A stretch of 64,000 bases of DNA from an uncultured Microbulbifer sp. GTDB taxonomy: Bacteria; Pseudomonadota; Gammaproteobacteria; Pseudomonadales; Cellvibrionaceae. A model generated the notes under the pieces. It was given only the letters and a program-made list of their open reading frames with translations, was not told the origin of the DNA and did not search any database. Positions 45,155 through 54,174 of this stretch are shown piece by piece. How positions within the stretch are numbered: position 1 is the stretch's first letter; each line of letters opens with the position of its first letter. Made by a program: the position numbers and the translations under genes. Location: assembly GCF_947504145.1 (NCBI RefSeq), contig NZ_CANNGQ010000001.1, forward strand, positions 806,001-870,000, given 5' to 3'.

Positions 45155-46555
45155 TCAGAATTTCACATTGCGCGGTGTGCGCGGGAAGGGAATGACATCG
45201 CGGATGTTACCCATGCCGGTCACGTAGGACACAATACGATCGAAGCCGAGCCCGAAACCGCCATGAGGTACGGTGCCGTAGCGGCGCAGATCCCGGTACC
45301 AGTCCAGGTGCTCTTTAGGAACATCCATCTCATCCATACGCGCGTCCAGCTTGTCGAGGCGCTCCTCGCGCTGGGAACCACCGATAATCTCTCCGATACC
45401 CGGGGCGAGTACATCCATCGCCGCTACCGTCTTGCCGTCGTCGTTCATGCGCATATAGAAGGCTTTGATGTCCTTCGGATAGTTGAGCACGATCACCGGC
45501 TTCTTGAAGTGCTTCTCGGCCAGGTAGCGTTCGTGTTCTGACGCCAGGTCGATGCCCCAGGAGACCGGGAATTCGAACTTCTCTTTGCACTTCTCCAGAA
45601 TCTCGATGGCCTCGCAGTAATTGATGCGTGCGAAGTCATTATCGATGATGTTTTCCAGTCGGCTGATGGCGTCCTTGTCGATGCGCTGGGCAAAGAACGC
45701 CATATCGTCCGGGCGCTCTTCCAGTACTGCACGGAACACGTATTTCAGCATTTCTTCCGCGAGGTTGGCACAGTCGGCCAGGTCGGCAAAAGCGATCTCC
45801 GGCTCGACCATCCAGAATTCCGCCAGGTGGCGAGTGGTATTGGAGTTTTCCGCCCGGAAAGTAGGGCCGAAGGTGTACACCTTGGACAATGCCAGGCAGT
45901 AGCTCTCGACATTCAGCTGGCCAGAGACGGTGAGGAAGGTCTCTTCACCGAAAAAATCCTCGGCGTAGTCCACGTCGCCCTTGTCGGTCAGGGGCAGGTT
46001 GGTCTGATCCAGGGTGCTGACACGGAACATTTCACCGGCACCCTCGCAGTCGGACGCGGTGATGATCGGCGTATGAATGTAGTTGAAGCCGCGCTCGTGG
46101 AAGAAGCGGTGCACGGCCTGGGCGATACAGTTGCGTACCCGTGCAACGGCGCCGTTTACATTGGTGCGCGGTCGCAGATGCGCGTGTTCACGCAGGTGTT
46201 CCATGCTGTGTCGCTTGGGCGACATGGGGTAGGTGTCCGGGTCTTCCACCCAGCCCACCACGGTGACGCTGGTAGCGAGGAGCTCAATGGATTGCCCTTT
46301 ACCCTCGGAAGGCTTGATGGAGCCCTCGATATCCACCGCGCAGCCAGTGGTCAGTCGCAGGACTTCAGACTGGTAATTGTTGATGGAGGATTCCACTACA
46401 ACCTGGATCGGGTCGAAGCAGCTGCCGTCGTGTACAGCGAGGAACGACAGGCCCGCTTTGGAGTCCCGGCGGGTGCGGATCCAGCCCTGAACGCGGACGG
46501 TTTCGCCTTCGCGCTGGCTGGATTTTAAAAGAGTATCAATGGATTCAGCGTGCAT
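45155..46555 (-). CDS. asnS: Asparaginyl-tRNA synthetase
   Basis: 466 residues, class IIb. N-terminal OB-fold ([20 protein letters not shown]), motif 2 region [26 protein letters not shown] and motif 3 [28 protein letters not shown]. The start [14 protein letters not shown] at 46555 is chosen over the 17-codon extension. The presence of AsnRS means Asn-tRNA is made directly. Shares the terminator with mdh. Confidence 0.96.
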   Translation of the reverse strand: MHAESIDTLLKSSQREGETVRVQGWIRTRRDSKAGLSFLAVHDGSCFDPIQVVVESSINNYQSEVLRLTTGCAVDIEGSIKPSEGKGQSIELLATSVTVVGWVEDPDTYPMSPKRHSMEHLREHAHLRPRTNVNGAVARVRNCIAQAVHRFFHERGFNYIHTPIITASDCEGAGEMFRVSTLDQTNLPLTDKGDVDYAEDFFGEETFLTVSGQLNVESYCLALSKVYTFGPTFRAENSNTTRHLAEFWMVEPEIAFADLADCANLAEEMLKYVFRAVLEERPDDMAFFAQRIDKDAISRLENIIDNDFARINYCEAIEILEKCKEKFEFPVSWGIDLASEHERYLAEKHFKKPVIVLNYPKDIKAFYMRMNDDGKTVAAMDVLAPGIGEIIGGSQREERLDKLDARMDEMDVPKEHLDWYRDLRRYGTVPHGGFGLGFDRIVSYVTGMGNIRDVIPFPRTPRNVKF

Positions 46556-46900
46556 GATGGTGCTCTTGTTGTTCGCGTGTGCTGGTGTGGCCTTCCCCGG
46601 GGGCAATTCGTGCCCGGGTACTTACGCGGCTATCTATCTATATGCAGGTCGTAAACGCGGCTTGTGGTCGCGCACGGCAATTAGCGCCGGCATCTTGCCC
46701 CCTGATAGCGGGAAAATCCAGCCCCTGGGTTGCGGCCAGGTGGCGCGCCGGTGAGTGGCCGCAGTGACTGGCCGGTACGCCATTCGTTGTTGAGTGTAGA
46801 TTATTCCGCGTCAGCGAGGGTGCGGCGCTCAGGGGATAGGGCGGAGAATCGTGACCCTTGGTTCCAAAAATCGCTGTCCTACACTGAAATTATCACAGTG
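46556..46900. other. 345-bp divergent intergenic region, asnS / DUF2244
   Basis: No gene seen. The asnS leader side has a GC hairpin (GGGCA-CGAAT-TGCCC) near 46600, followed by a short TATC repeat. The DUF2244 side carries the promoter listed at 46858. Confidence 0.5.
46858..46885 (+). promoter_or_regulatory. Putative promoter of the DUF2244 gene
   Basis: TTGGTT, 16 bp, TACACT. The -10 overlaps a CACTG-N9-CAGTG dyad (46882-46900) that runs up to the ATG. The predicted leader is only about 10 nt. Confidence 0.35.
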
Positions 46901-47437
46901 ATGGATGATGTACTCATGGTCAAAGAAGTTGGCGGCGCGCGTGGGCGCCGGGCCTGTATCCTCCTCGCGCCCAATCAGTCCATGTCCATGGCGGGCAATC
47001 TCTGGGTGTTCATTTCCCTGGTCGCGGTATCCCTCGGTATCAGCGTGGCGTTCGCGTTAGCGGGTGCCTGGATGGTGATTCCGTTTGCCGGGCTCGAAGT
47101 GCTGCTGCTGGGTGTGCTGTTCGGCTATGTCTATATGGAAGGCACTCGCCGGGAAGTGATCCAGATCAGCGATGAGCGCGTAGTGCTCGATACCAGCCGA
47201 GGCAGCCTTAAACGCCCGGTGTACCACACAGAATTTGATCGAAATAGCCTCGCGGTACTGGTGCGGATGGGCCCAACACCCACTGAGCCGTCCTCGGTAA
47301 CGTTCGCCGGTCCCGAGGGCTGCCTGGAAATAGGGGAGTTCCTCACCGATGCGGAAAAGGCCGCGCTGGTGGAAAAACTTGGCAGCTGCGGCCTGTGCGC
47401 GCGCAAGGAGCAGAGTTACCAGCTGCAGGACTTTTGA
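46901..47437 (+). CDS. DUF2244 domain membrane protein
   Basis: 178 residues. Two transmembrane helices (about 36-55 and 59-80), preceded by ILLAPNQSMSMAGNLWVFIS and followed by VYMEGTRREVIQISDERVVLD and a cytoplasmic beta-rich tail. The NxS(L/M)...R(R)E(V)I.I pattern defines DUF2244; function unknown, often near cytochrome oxidase genes in other bacteria, but not here. The track start at 46730 lacks support; ATG 46901 is used. A terminator follows 45 bp after the stop. Confidence 0.8.
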   Translation: MDDVLMVKEVGGARGRRACILLAPNQSMSMAGNLWVFISLVAVSLGISVAFALAGAWMVIPFAGLEVLLLGVLFGYVYMEGTRREVIQISDERVVLDTSRGSLKRPVYHTEFDRNSLAVLVRMGPTPTEPSSVTFAGPEGCLEIGEFLTDAEKAALVEKLGSCGLCARKEQSYQLQDF

Positions 47438-47482
47438 TGCGCCCTTACCGCAGGTGAGGATCTATTGGATATAATCCCTCCG

Positions 47483-47510
47483 GCCCGCTTCCTCAGAAGC
47501 GGGCTTTTTT
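47483..47510 (+). terminator. Rho-independent terminator after DUF2244
   Basis: GCCCGCTT-CCTCAG-AAGCGGGC followed by TTTTTT, 8-bp stem. Confidence 0.93.
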
Positions 47511-47547
47511 ACAGCTATTTGTTTTATTCAGCAGGGGAGAGAAGACC

Positions 47548-48024
47548 ATGGCACACCCAAAGATCGGCAACCTCGCACCGGTATTCACACTGAAAAACCA
47601 GAATGGCGAAAAGGTGGCCCTCAAGGATTTTCGGGGCAAAAAAAATGTGGTGTTGTATTTCTACCCTAAAGCCCTCACGCCTGGCTGCACCACACAGGCC
47701 TGTGGCATTCGAGATAGCGCCAAAGAGCTGGAAAAACGCGACACGGTGGTATTCGGTCTGAGCCCGGACCCGGAAGCCAAGCTGCACAAGTTTATGGACA
47801 AGCATGAACTCAACTTCGATCTGCTGGCCGATGAAGATCACAAGATTGCAGACAAATATGGCTGTTGGGGGATGAAGAAGTTTATGGGGCGTGAATTTAT
47901 GGGGCTGATCCGCACCACCTTCATCATCGATAAAGAGGGGCGGCTGCTGCACATCATGGACAAGTTCAAAACCAAAACCCATCACGATGATCTGCTGAAA
48001 TGGCTGGATGAGAATCTAGACTGA
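47548..48024 (+). CDS. bcp: Thioredoxin-dependent peroxiredoxin BCP
   Basis: 158 residues. Reduces hydrogen and organic peroxides. Peroxidatic Cys in YPKALTPGCTTQACGIRD (about Cys47) with the second Cys five residues on, as in the atypical two-Cys BCP group. VVFGLSPDPEAKLHKFMDKH and FIIDKEGRLLHI are typical. Pro/Thr of the active site (TPGCT) and the Arg of IRTTF are present. Preceded by GGGGAGAGAAG. Probably monocistronic; no clear terminator after it. Confidence 0.94.
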   Translation: MAHPKIGNLAPVFTLKNQNGEKVALKDFRGKKNVVLYFYPKALTPGCTTQACGIRDSAKELEKRDTVVFGLSPDPEAKLHKFMDKHELNFDLLADEDHKIADKYGCWGMKKFMGREFMGLIRTTFIIDKEGRLLHIMDKFKTKTHHDDLLKWLDENLD

Positions 48025-48416
48025 AACAGCTGTGGAAGAGGGTAGACGTACAACGTGACAGGAAAGTCCCTTCGGACGTGACCTGATCTCTGGCGGTCGG
48101 TTCTTTTTGTGCGTTGATTAAAAAAAAATGACTGTCGTCCCTTGCATTATCCCCATATGGTCTATACTGGCTTGTGTAAAGGAGCGCCGCTCAACCGTCT
48201 GGCCCAGAGCGATTGGGTGTGGTGCGAGGAAGTAGTACAAAAATCAATCACTCTGGGTAGGCTTCGATGCCTGTTTTCAGGTGCGCCCCCGCACCCAGGT
48301 AGTAGCCAGCAATAGCAGACATGCGCAATAATTGTTGGCAGTGGTATTAAGGGACTCGCAGGAAGCGGGCGTAGAACAATAACCGCGGCTCAAGGAACCC
48401 ATCAAGGAGCAGCTCA
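48025..48416 (+). other. 392-bp intergenic region between bcp and the AraC-type gene
   Basis: No gene found. It holds an A-run (TTAAAAAAAAATG near 48120) and TTGCAT-15-TATACT (48142-48168), a possible promoter with short spacing. This implies a leader of about 240 nt before the regulator's start codon. Confidence 0.4.
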
Positions 48417-48863
48417 ATGAACCATATTCAGCCAGACCAAGCTTCGCTCTCAGAAGACAAACCCCTGCAACAGGCAAGACTGTCCGGTGATCCGAACATT
48501 CTTGATCAGTTGCTGGCGCCACCGGAGGCAACCAGCTTCGGTATCGCCGCTCGAGTCATCGACGTGCTTGAACAACGGATTGGAAAGGCATCTCTGGCCA
48601 TTCGCCCGGTAGCATCTGACCTCAGTATGTCTACCAGGACCCTGCAGCGCCGTCTGCAGGAACATAACCTGAGTTTCGCCTCTCTTCGTGACCATGTACG
48701 TTTCCGTCACGCAGTACACTTCCTGAAGGATACTGCGCTGAGCGTGGATGGCATTTCCCGTATTCTCGACTTCTCTGACAGAACCAGCTTTACCAGTGCG
48801 TTCAAGCGCTGGACCGGCATGTCCCCAACGGGGTATCGCCGTCAAGTTCGGCAACGTTTCTAA
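48417..48863 (+). CDS. Small AraC-type transcriptional regulator (DNA-binding domain only)
   Basis: 148 residues. The C-terminal 100 are an AraC/XylS double helix-turn-helix: ASDLSMSTRTLQRRLQEHNL (first HTH) and SVDGISRILDFSDRTSFTSA followed by FKRWTGMSPTGYRRQV (second HTH and family signature). The N-terminal 45 residues are polar and too short for a sensor or dimerisation domain. It may act as a monomer or through another partner. GGAGC precedes the ATG. Downstream is a strong nested hairpin, then yajC. Target genes unknown. Confidence 0.82.
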   Translation: MNHIQPDQASLSEDKPLQQARLSGDPNILDQLLAPPEATSFGIAARVIDVLEQRIGKASLAIRPVASDLSMSTRTLQRRLQEHNLSFASLRDHVRFRHAVHFLKDTALSVDGISRILDFSDRTSFTSAFKRWTGMSPTGYRRQVRQRF

Positions 48864-48893
48864 GAAGTCGCTACAAAACCCCTCGCATCACGT

Positions 48894-48929
48894 AATCCAG
48901 AGTTCCGGTAAACACCGGTGCTCTGGATT
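48894..48929 (+). terminator. Nested hairpin between the AraC-type gene and yajC
   Basis: Outer stem AATCCAGAG / CTCTGGATT (9 bp, perfect) encloses CCGGT-AAAC-ACCGG. Downstream GCCTCATTTTG is only weakly T-rich. Probable terminator or 3' end hairpin of the regulator transcript, 31 bp past its stop. Confidence 0.6.
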
Positions 48930-48996
48930 GCCTCATTTTGTCAAAGCCGTTAGAGTTGGCCCCAGAATTTTGACTGACTTTATCGAGGTTTAGACC

Positions 48997-49329
48997 ATGG
49001 ATTTCTTTATTCCTGCTGCAATGGCGCAAGAGGCGGCTCCGGCTCCTCAGGGTAACCCGCTGATCACCCTGTTGATGTTCGGTGGCCTTTTTGTGTTTAT
49101 GTGGCTGTTTATTATTCGTCCGCAACGCAAGCGCCAGAAAGAGCACCAGTCATTGGTTGGCGGTTTGAAGAAGGGTGATGAGGTGGTAATGACCAGCGGT
49201 ATGCTGGGCCGTGTAGAAAAAGTAGACGACGACTACCTGATCTTGGAAGTGGCTGACAATATGAAGCTGAAGTTCCAGAAGGTTGCCGTTCACGCGGTAC
49301 TGCCCAAGGGCACCATCAAGAACATCTGA
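48997..49329 (+). CDS. yajC: YajC, accessory subunit of the Sec translocon
   Basis: 110 residues. Short N-terminus (MDFFIPAAMAQEAAPAPQGN), one transmembrane helix (about 22-41, LITLLMFGGLFVFMWLFIIRPQRKRQKEH) and the soluble domain GLKKGDEVVMTSGMLGRV. YajC associates with SecDF. Here it is alone: no tgt upstream and no secD/secF downstream, and it ends in its own terminator. Length and features are normal, so it may be the only copy, moved, or a second copy. Confidence 0.93.
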   Translation: MDFFIPAAMAQEAAPAPQGNPLITLLMFGGLFVFMWLFIIRPQRKRQKEHQSLVGGLKKGDEVVMTSGMLGRVEKVDDDYLILEVADNMKLKFQKVAVHAVLPKGTIKNI

Positions 49330-49384
49330 TCCGGGTTGCGCGCTTGTGCCAGTTTCTTCAAATCGGCCAGTGCAACCAGAAAAG

Positions 49385-49410
49385 AAACCCGGCAATTGCC
49401 GGGTTTTTTT
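49385..49410 (+). terminator. Rho-independent terminator of yajC
   Basis: AAACCCGGCAATTGCCGGGTTTTTTT, perfect palindrome with U-tract, 56 bp after the stop. Confidence 0.95.
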
Positions 49411-49457
49411 GTGGTCAAAATTCGTTTGATCACCGAATGGGTGAATAGGGAAAAAGT

Positions 49458-50486
49458 GTGAAGATTCAATATCCAGCGCGCGAACGGCTTGCCAACCTTC
49501 CTACGCCATTGGAGCCGTTGCCAAAAATCAGCGAGCAGTTTTCATTACCCTACGGTGGGCCGAAAATCTGGATCAAGCGGGATGACCTGACTGAGAGTGC
49601 CATGTCTGGCAACAAGCTGCGTAAGCTGGAGTTCATCATCGCGGAAGCGCGTGCCCGGGGTTGTAATACCCTGATTACTTGTGGCGGAGAGCAATCCAAC
49701 CACTGCCGGGCGACGGCATTGGCCGCCGCCAAAGCAGGTCTCCAGTCACACCTGATCCTGCGACGCGGGCGTGGAAATAGTACTGATGTGCCCGATGGGA
49801 ACCTGTTGGTGGATTATCTGGCCGGTGCAAAGGTCTCTCTCTATCCGCTTCGCGAGTATCTGGATACGTTGCCCCAATTGTTTGAGCAGTGGTCTGAGTT
49901 TTATATGCAGCAGGGCGATCGCGCGCTGTGCATCCCCACCGGTGGCAGTGATAGCCTGGGGATCTGGGGCTATATACTCGGAACCGAAGAGCTTCTGCAA
50001 GATTGTGCGAACGCAGGTTTTCAACCTGACCAACTTGTTTGCGCCAGTGGTAGTGGTGGTACCCAGGCAGGGCTGACGCTCGGTTGCCAGTTGTTGGAAG
50101 CTGACACCCAGGTGACAGGCTATGCGGTTTGCGATAGTGCCGACTATTTCGTGGGCAAGGTAAGCGCAGATGTGAACGATTGGGCACGCCGTTACCGTCA
50201 GGCATTTGAATTGGACAAACGCAGAATCCATGTAATCGACGACTATATCGGGCCGGGTTATGGCATTGCCACGGAGGAAATCTACCAGACCATCGCGCTG
50301 GCAGCGCAGCTGGAAGGAATATTGCTAGACCCGGTGTATACAGGTAAAGCCTTCCACGGAATGTTGCAGGATATCCAGCGAGGGCAATACACCGGCTGTG
50401 AAAATCTGGTGTTTATTCATACAGGCGGGCAGTTCGGGATATTTCCGCAGCGCACCGGCTTTGAGAGTAGCTGGTCGACTGGTTGA
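49458..50486 (+). CDS. D-cysteine desulfhydrase / ACC deaminase family PLP enzyme
   Basis: 342 residues, fold type II PLP enzyme. IWIKRDDLTESAMSGNKLRK contains the PLP lysine (SGNKLRKLEF); TCGGEQSNHCRATALAAAK and the phosphate-binding loop ASGSGGTQAGLTLG are diagnostic, as is LLDPVYTGKAFHGML. These features separate D-cysteine desulfhydrase/ACC deaminase types from cysteine synthases. D-cysteine breakdown to pyruvate, sulfide and ammonia is likely, but ACC deaminase cannot be excluded by eye. Stands alone after the yajC terminator. Confidence 0.85.
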   Translation: MKIQYPARERLANLPTPLEPLPKISEQFSLPYGGPKIWIKRDDLTESAMSGNKLRKLEFIIAEARARGCNTLITCGGEQSNHCRATALAAAKAGLQSHLILRRGRGNSTDVPDGNLLVDYLAGAKVSLYPLREYLDTLPQLFEQWSEFYMQQGDRALCIPTGGSDSLGIWGYILGTEELLQDCANAGFQPDQLVCASGSGGTQAGLTLGCQLLEADTQVTGYAVCDSADYFVGKVSADVNDWARRYRQAFELDKRRIHVIDDYIGPGYGIATEEIYQTIALAAQLEGILLDPVYTGKAFHGMLQDIQRGQYTGCENLVFIHTGGQFGIFPQRTGFESSWSTG

Positions 50487-50837
50487 TTCGGGCGCGCTGG
50501 CAAATAGTTTCCTGCCGCGCCGGCAAGTGGCCAAAAGAAGTTACGTTTTGCGACAGAATTGCCTGTTTTGGCAAAATAATTAGTGAATTGTTTAAAGCGT
50601 GGCAGAAATAAGGACTATGCTGCTGATAATTGGCGGATTACTGTTCTCACTGGAATGAAGCTGCTAATCTGCCCCGCATCCGGTGGCGCCCACTTGCTTT
50701 ATTGTATGTTGTTCGGGGTATTTCACGCGTTGTGATCGCTCGAAACTACAGGGTTGGGTTCATGCTCTTGGTGTGTTGCTGAGGCTTCGCCATTCTGTTG
50801 GTAAATTAATCAAAAATAATAGGCAGTGGGGGTTGGT
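50487..50837 (+). other. 351-bp intergenic region before the AGCS symporter
   Basis: No gene seen. It is AT-rich in the middle (GGCAAAATAATTAGTG near 50570) and should hold the symporter promoter, but I could not fix a -35/-10 pair. No terminator for the upstream gene is evident. Confidence 0.4.
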
Positions 50838-52496
50838 TTGGAATCATTCAATCAGTTGTTGTTGTCCCTGGACGGGATGCTTGGTTCAGCGGGTTGGTTT
50901 CCCTGGGTTCTACTGGGGGTTGGCTTTTTCTTCACCATCTACCTCGGGTTCCCGCAAATACGCTATTTTGGTCACGCGATCAAAATCGTCCGCGGTAAAT
51001 ACGACAAGCCCAGTGATCCCGGTGATACCTCCCACTTCCAGGCGCTGGCCACGGCACTTTCCGGTACCGTTGGCACCGGTAATATCGGCGGGGTAGGCCT
51101 CGCTATTTTCCTCGGTGGCCCGGCCGCACTGTTCTGGATGTGGGTCACGGCTTTCCTCGGTATGACAACCAAGTTTGTCGAAGTAACCCTCTCCCATAAA
51201 TACCGCATCAAAGCCGCTGACGGCTTTTATGCCGGTGGTCCCATGTTCTACATGGAGCGCCGCCTGAACATGAAGTGGCTGGCGGTCGTCTTTGCCATCG
51301 CTACCGTGATCAGCTCTTTCGGTACTGGCAGTCTTCCCCAGGTCAACAATATTGCCCAGGCGATGCACGATACCTTTGGCCTGGATAAAATGTTGACCGG
51401 CGGTGTGCTGGCAATTCTGCTGGGCCTTGTGATCATCGGCGGTATTACCCGCATCGCCAAGGTGACTTCCACGATTGTTCCGGTGATGGCTGTGCTCTAC
51501 ATCATCGGTGCACTGGCGGTCATCATCTACAACTACCAGAACATCATCCCTTCGTTTGCCGCTGTCTTTACCGGTGCGTTCAATGGCAGTGCCGCCATGG
51601 GTGGCTTCCTTGGTGCCAGCTTCGCGTATGCGTTTAACCGCGGTGTGAACCGGGGGCTGTTTTCCAACGAAGCGGGGCAGGGCTCTGCGCCGATTGCTCA
51701 CGCCGCGGCCCGTGCCGACGAGCCTGTCTCTGAGGGCATGGTTTCCCTGCTGGAACCGTTTATCGATACCCTGATCATCTGTACGCTCACCGGACTTGTC
51801 ATTTTGTCGTCCGGCGTGTGGACGGAAAAACATATGAACCGGTTTGAACGCGCCGACATGCGTGTGCTGGCAGGTGCCTATACCGATAAAGACGAGGCCC
51901 ACGTCAAGCAACTGTTCGGGTTTCTCAGTGGTCTCGACAGCGATGTACGGACCTATACCGGTACTATTGTTGTTGCCGATGGTCAGCCGCTGAACAAGGG
52001 CGAGTTCACCGTGATCAACTCTCGCTCTGTGGCGGAGGGAGTGGAGTTCCGGGTTGCGGATGACAACTTCTCCGGCGTACTGAATGTAAACGATGGGCGT
52101 CTGGTCAATCCGAACGTGGATGTGTGGGGCAATTCGTTATTGCACTCTGTGGCGCTGACCAATCGCGCATTCCAGAAGGGCTTCTTTGGTGAGTACGGCA
52201 GTTATATCGTAACGCTGGGGATCCTGTTGTTTGCCTTCTCGACAGCAATCGCGTGGTCCTACTACGGGGACAGATCGATGATCTACCTGTTCGGGCCCAA
52301 GGCGGTTATGCCCTATCGGCTTGTGTACGTGGTGGCATTTTTCTGGGCCGCCATCGAAGACACCACCATCATCTGGAACCTGTCTGCGGTAGCGATTGTC
52401 TTGATGACCCTGCCAAACCTGTTCGGCATTTCCATACTTGCACGGGAAATGAAAGATACGGTGAAGGATTACTGGAAAGACCCCGAGCACAAATAG
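50838..52496 (+). CDS. Alanine or glycine:cation symporter (AGCS family)
   Basis: 552 residues from TTG 50838 ([16 protein letters not shown], with GTGGGGGTTG just before it); the track start GTG 50826 is the alternative. Sodium-coupled amino acid uptake in the inner membrane. AGCS marks: [60 protein letters not shown] polar insert of about 100 residues (roughly ORF positions 335-440, rich in D, V, N and T, ending [11 protein letters not shown]) lies between two late membrane helices; standard AGCS proteins have only a short loop there. Shares a terminator with the convergent puuA-type gene. Confidence 0.9.
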   Translation: MESFNQLLLSLDGMLGSAGWFPWVLLGVGFFFTIYLGFPQIRYFGHAIKIVRGKYDKPSDPGDTSHFQALATALSGTVGTGNIGGVGLAIFLGGPAALFWMWVTAFLGMTTKFVEVTLSHKYRIKAADGFYAGGPMFYMERRLNMKWLAVVFAIATVISSFGTGSLPQVNNIAQAMHDTFGLDKMLTGGVLAILLGLVIIGGITRIAKVTSTIVPVMAVLYIIGALAVIIYNYQNIIPSFAAVFTGAFNGSAAMGGFLGASFAYAFNRGVNRGLFSNEAGQGSAPIAHAAARADEPVSEGMVSLLEPFIDTLIICTLTGLVILSSGVWTEKHMNRFERADMRVLAGAYTDKDEAHVKQLFGFLSGLDSDVRTYTGTIVVADGQPLNKGEFTVINSRSVAEGVEFRVADDNFSGVLNVNDGRLVNPNVDVWGNSLLHSVALTNRAFQKGFFGEYGSYIVTLGILLFAFSTAIAWSYYGDRSMIYLFGPKAVMPYRLVYVVAFFWAAIEDTTIIWNLSAVAIVLMTLPNLFGISILAREMKDTVKDYWKDPEHK

Positions 52497-52511
52497 CGGT
52501 AACGTAGAAAT

Positions 52512-52541
52512 AAAAAACCCGGCAAAATTGCCGGGTTTTTT
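52512..52541. terminator. Bidirectional terminator, AGCS / puuA
   Basis: AAAAAACCCGGCAA-AATTGCCGGGTTTTTT; same CCCGGC stem as the yajC terminator, with A- and T-runs on both sides. Confidence 0.95.
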
Positions 52542-52560
52542 ATTGGCTGAAAAGCGCTAG

Positions 52561-53895
52561 CTAAACGTTTAGCAGCAGGTATTCCCGCTCCCAGGAACTG
52601 ATTACCCGGTTGAACTCCTCATACTCATCCCGTTTGATGGCCGCCCAGGCGCGTACAAATGTATCGCCAAACATTTCCACTGCTTCCGGACACTCGCTGA
52701 GCAGGCTCAGGGCGTGCTCTTGTGTGCGAGGCAGGGTGATTGGTTCAGAAGAGCAGTCGCCGGTGTACGGCTTGCTTGGTTTGACCTTGTTCATCATACC
52801 GAGATAGCCACAGGCCAGAGAGGTGGCAATGGCCAGGTAGGGGTTGCAGTCCGCACCAGGGAAGCGGTTTTCCAGTCGCTTGGCCTGCGGTGAACTATCG
52901 GGCACTCGCAGTCCGGTGGTGCGGTTGTCGTAACCCCAGTGCAGGCTGGTGGGCGCTGCCATTTCCGGGGTGAAGCGTCGGTACGAGTTCACGTTGGGGG
53001 CAAAGAAAGTGATAAAGCCCGGGGTGAACTTCTGCATGCCGCCGATAAAGTGCATGAACAGTTCGTTTTCGGTGCCGTCGTCGTCGACGAAGATGTTTTT
53101 TCCTGTCTTTGCATCAATGATGCTCTGGTGCAGGTGTAAGGCACTACCCGGTTCGTCTTCCATGGGCTTGGCCATAAACGTGGCGTAGATGCCGTGACGC
53201 AGGGCCGTTTCCCGCACGGTGCGCTTGAAGGTGAAAACCTGGTCGGCGAGTTTCAGAGGGTCGCCGTGGAGAAAGTTGATCTCCATTTGCGCGGTGCCGG
53301 ATTCGTGGATCAGAGTATCGACATCCAGCCCCTGGGCTTCACAGAAGTCGTACATGTCTTCAATGATCGGCTCGTACTCATTGGCCGCGTCAATACTGTA
53401 GGACTGTCGGGTTTTTTCCGTACGGCCGGAGCGCCCAACTGGTGCCGAGAGTTTTTCGTCCGGGTCCAGGTTGCGTTTCACCAGGTAAAACTCGACCTCC
53501 GGTGCTACCACTGGCTGCCACCCCTGTTCCGCATATTTGTCGAGTACAAACTTGAGAATATTACGGGTACTGATGGGGTGGGGTTTGCCGTCCCGGGTGT
53601 AGCAGTCGTGGATGATCTGCGCAGTGGGCTCGTTGGCCCAGGGGTTGAGGCGGATGGAATCCGGGTCCGGTACCAACAGCATGTCGGTATCGGCGGGGTC
53701 TACCAGTTCGTTGTGCTCGTCCACATAATCGCCGGTGACGGTCTGCACCAGAATACTTTCCGGCAGGCGGCTGTCTTCGGTCAGGAATTTATCGGTCGGG
53801 GTAAATTTGCCCCGCGCATTTCCGGACATGTCCGGTACCAGGCACTCGACCTCGGAAATAGAGTGTTCTGCGAGCCACTGGGTAATCTTATCCAT
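52561..53895 (-). CDS. puuA: Glutamine-synthetase-family gamma-glutamylpolyamine synthetase
   Basis: 444 residues. GS catalytic domain: PEVEFYLVKRN, SGTAQMEINF, FMAKPMEDEPGSALHLHQS and the Arg/Glu segments TTGLRVPDSS and RLENRFPGADCNPYLAIATS. The loops differ from GlnA and there is no adenylylation Tyr context, so it belongs to the PuuA/PauA group that ligates glutamate to putrescine or other polyamines. Divergence from a PuuB-type oxidase supports this. Start MDKITQWLAEH at 53895. Promoter and 19-bp motifs lie in the 279-bp shared region. Confidence 0.88.
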   Translation of the reverse strand: MDKITQWLAEHSISEVECLVPDMSGNARGKFTPTDKFLTEDSRLPESILVQTVTGDYVDEHNELVDPADTDMLLVPDPDSIRLNPWANEPTAQIIHDCYTRDGKPHPISTRNILKFVLDKYAEQGWQPVVAPEVEFYLVKRNLDPDEKLSAPVGRSGRTEKTRQSYSIDAANEYEPIIEDMYDFCEAQGLDVDTLIHESGTAQMEINFLHGDPLKLADQVFTFKRTVRETALRHGIYATFMAKPMEDEPGSALHLHQSIIDAKTGKNIFVDDDGTENELFMHFIGGMQKFTPGFITFFAPNVNSYRRFTPEMAAPTSLHWGYDNRTTGLRVPDSSPQAKRLENRFPGADCNPYLAIATSLACGYLGMMNKVKPSKPYTGDCSSEPITLPRTQEHALSLLSECPEAVEMFGDTFVRAWAAIKRDEYEEFNRVISSWEREYLLLNV

Positions 53896-54029
53896 GGTAC
53901 ACCTTGTTGATGAAAGGCCTTTTCCCCGATTGGGGTTCATTAGTATATATCCCGCCCATGCAACCCAAATAGTGGGGCAGGGGCGCGCGGGGCGGCGTGT
54001 ATTTAGCGTTTTTCGTCCCGCGGGCTTTG

Positions 54030-54059
54030 ATTATGGCAAAAAACCGAATTATCATTCAA
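54030..54059 (-). promoter_or_regulatory. Putative puuA promoter
   Basis: On the minus strand TTGAAT (54059-54054), 18 bp, CATAAT (54035-54030). The -35 is the first six bases of motif copy A. Confidence 0.5.
54041..54059 (-). promoter_or_regulatory. 19-bp regulatory motif, copy A (puuA side)
   Basis: Minus strand reads TTGAATGATAATTCGGTTT. With copy B it forms an inverted pair separated by GAAATA, centred between puuA and puuB. Consensus of the three copies: TTGAATRATRMTTCGGTTT. Confidence 0.65.
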
Positions 54060-54065
54060 GAAATA

Positions 54066-54084
54066 TTGAATAATGCTTCGGTTT
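54066..54084 (+). promoter_or_regulatory. 19-bp regulatory motif, copy B (puuB side)
   Basis: TTGAATAATGCTTCGGTTT, facing puuB and inverted relative to copy A. No matching -10 lies 17-18 bp downstream, so here the motif looks like an operator rather than a plain -35. Confidence 0.65.
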
Positions 54085-54174
54085 TTGTGGGTGCGGCCTA
54101 TTGCGTATCGCTCCCGGAGTGTTGATCCTACTGGGTCTATACCGCTAATTACCTGTTTTTTCTGGAGAATGTCC

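Noticed and set aside
50570-50620. Possible sigma-54 promoter (TGGCA elements) before the AGCS gene
   Set aside because: No GC element at the required -12 spacing.
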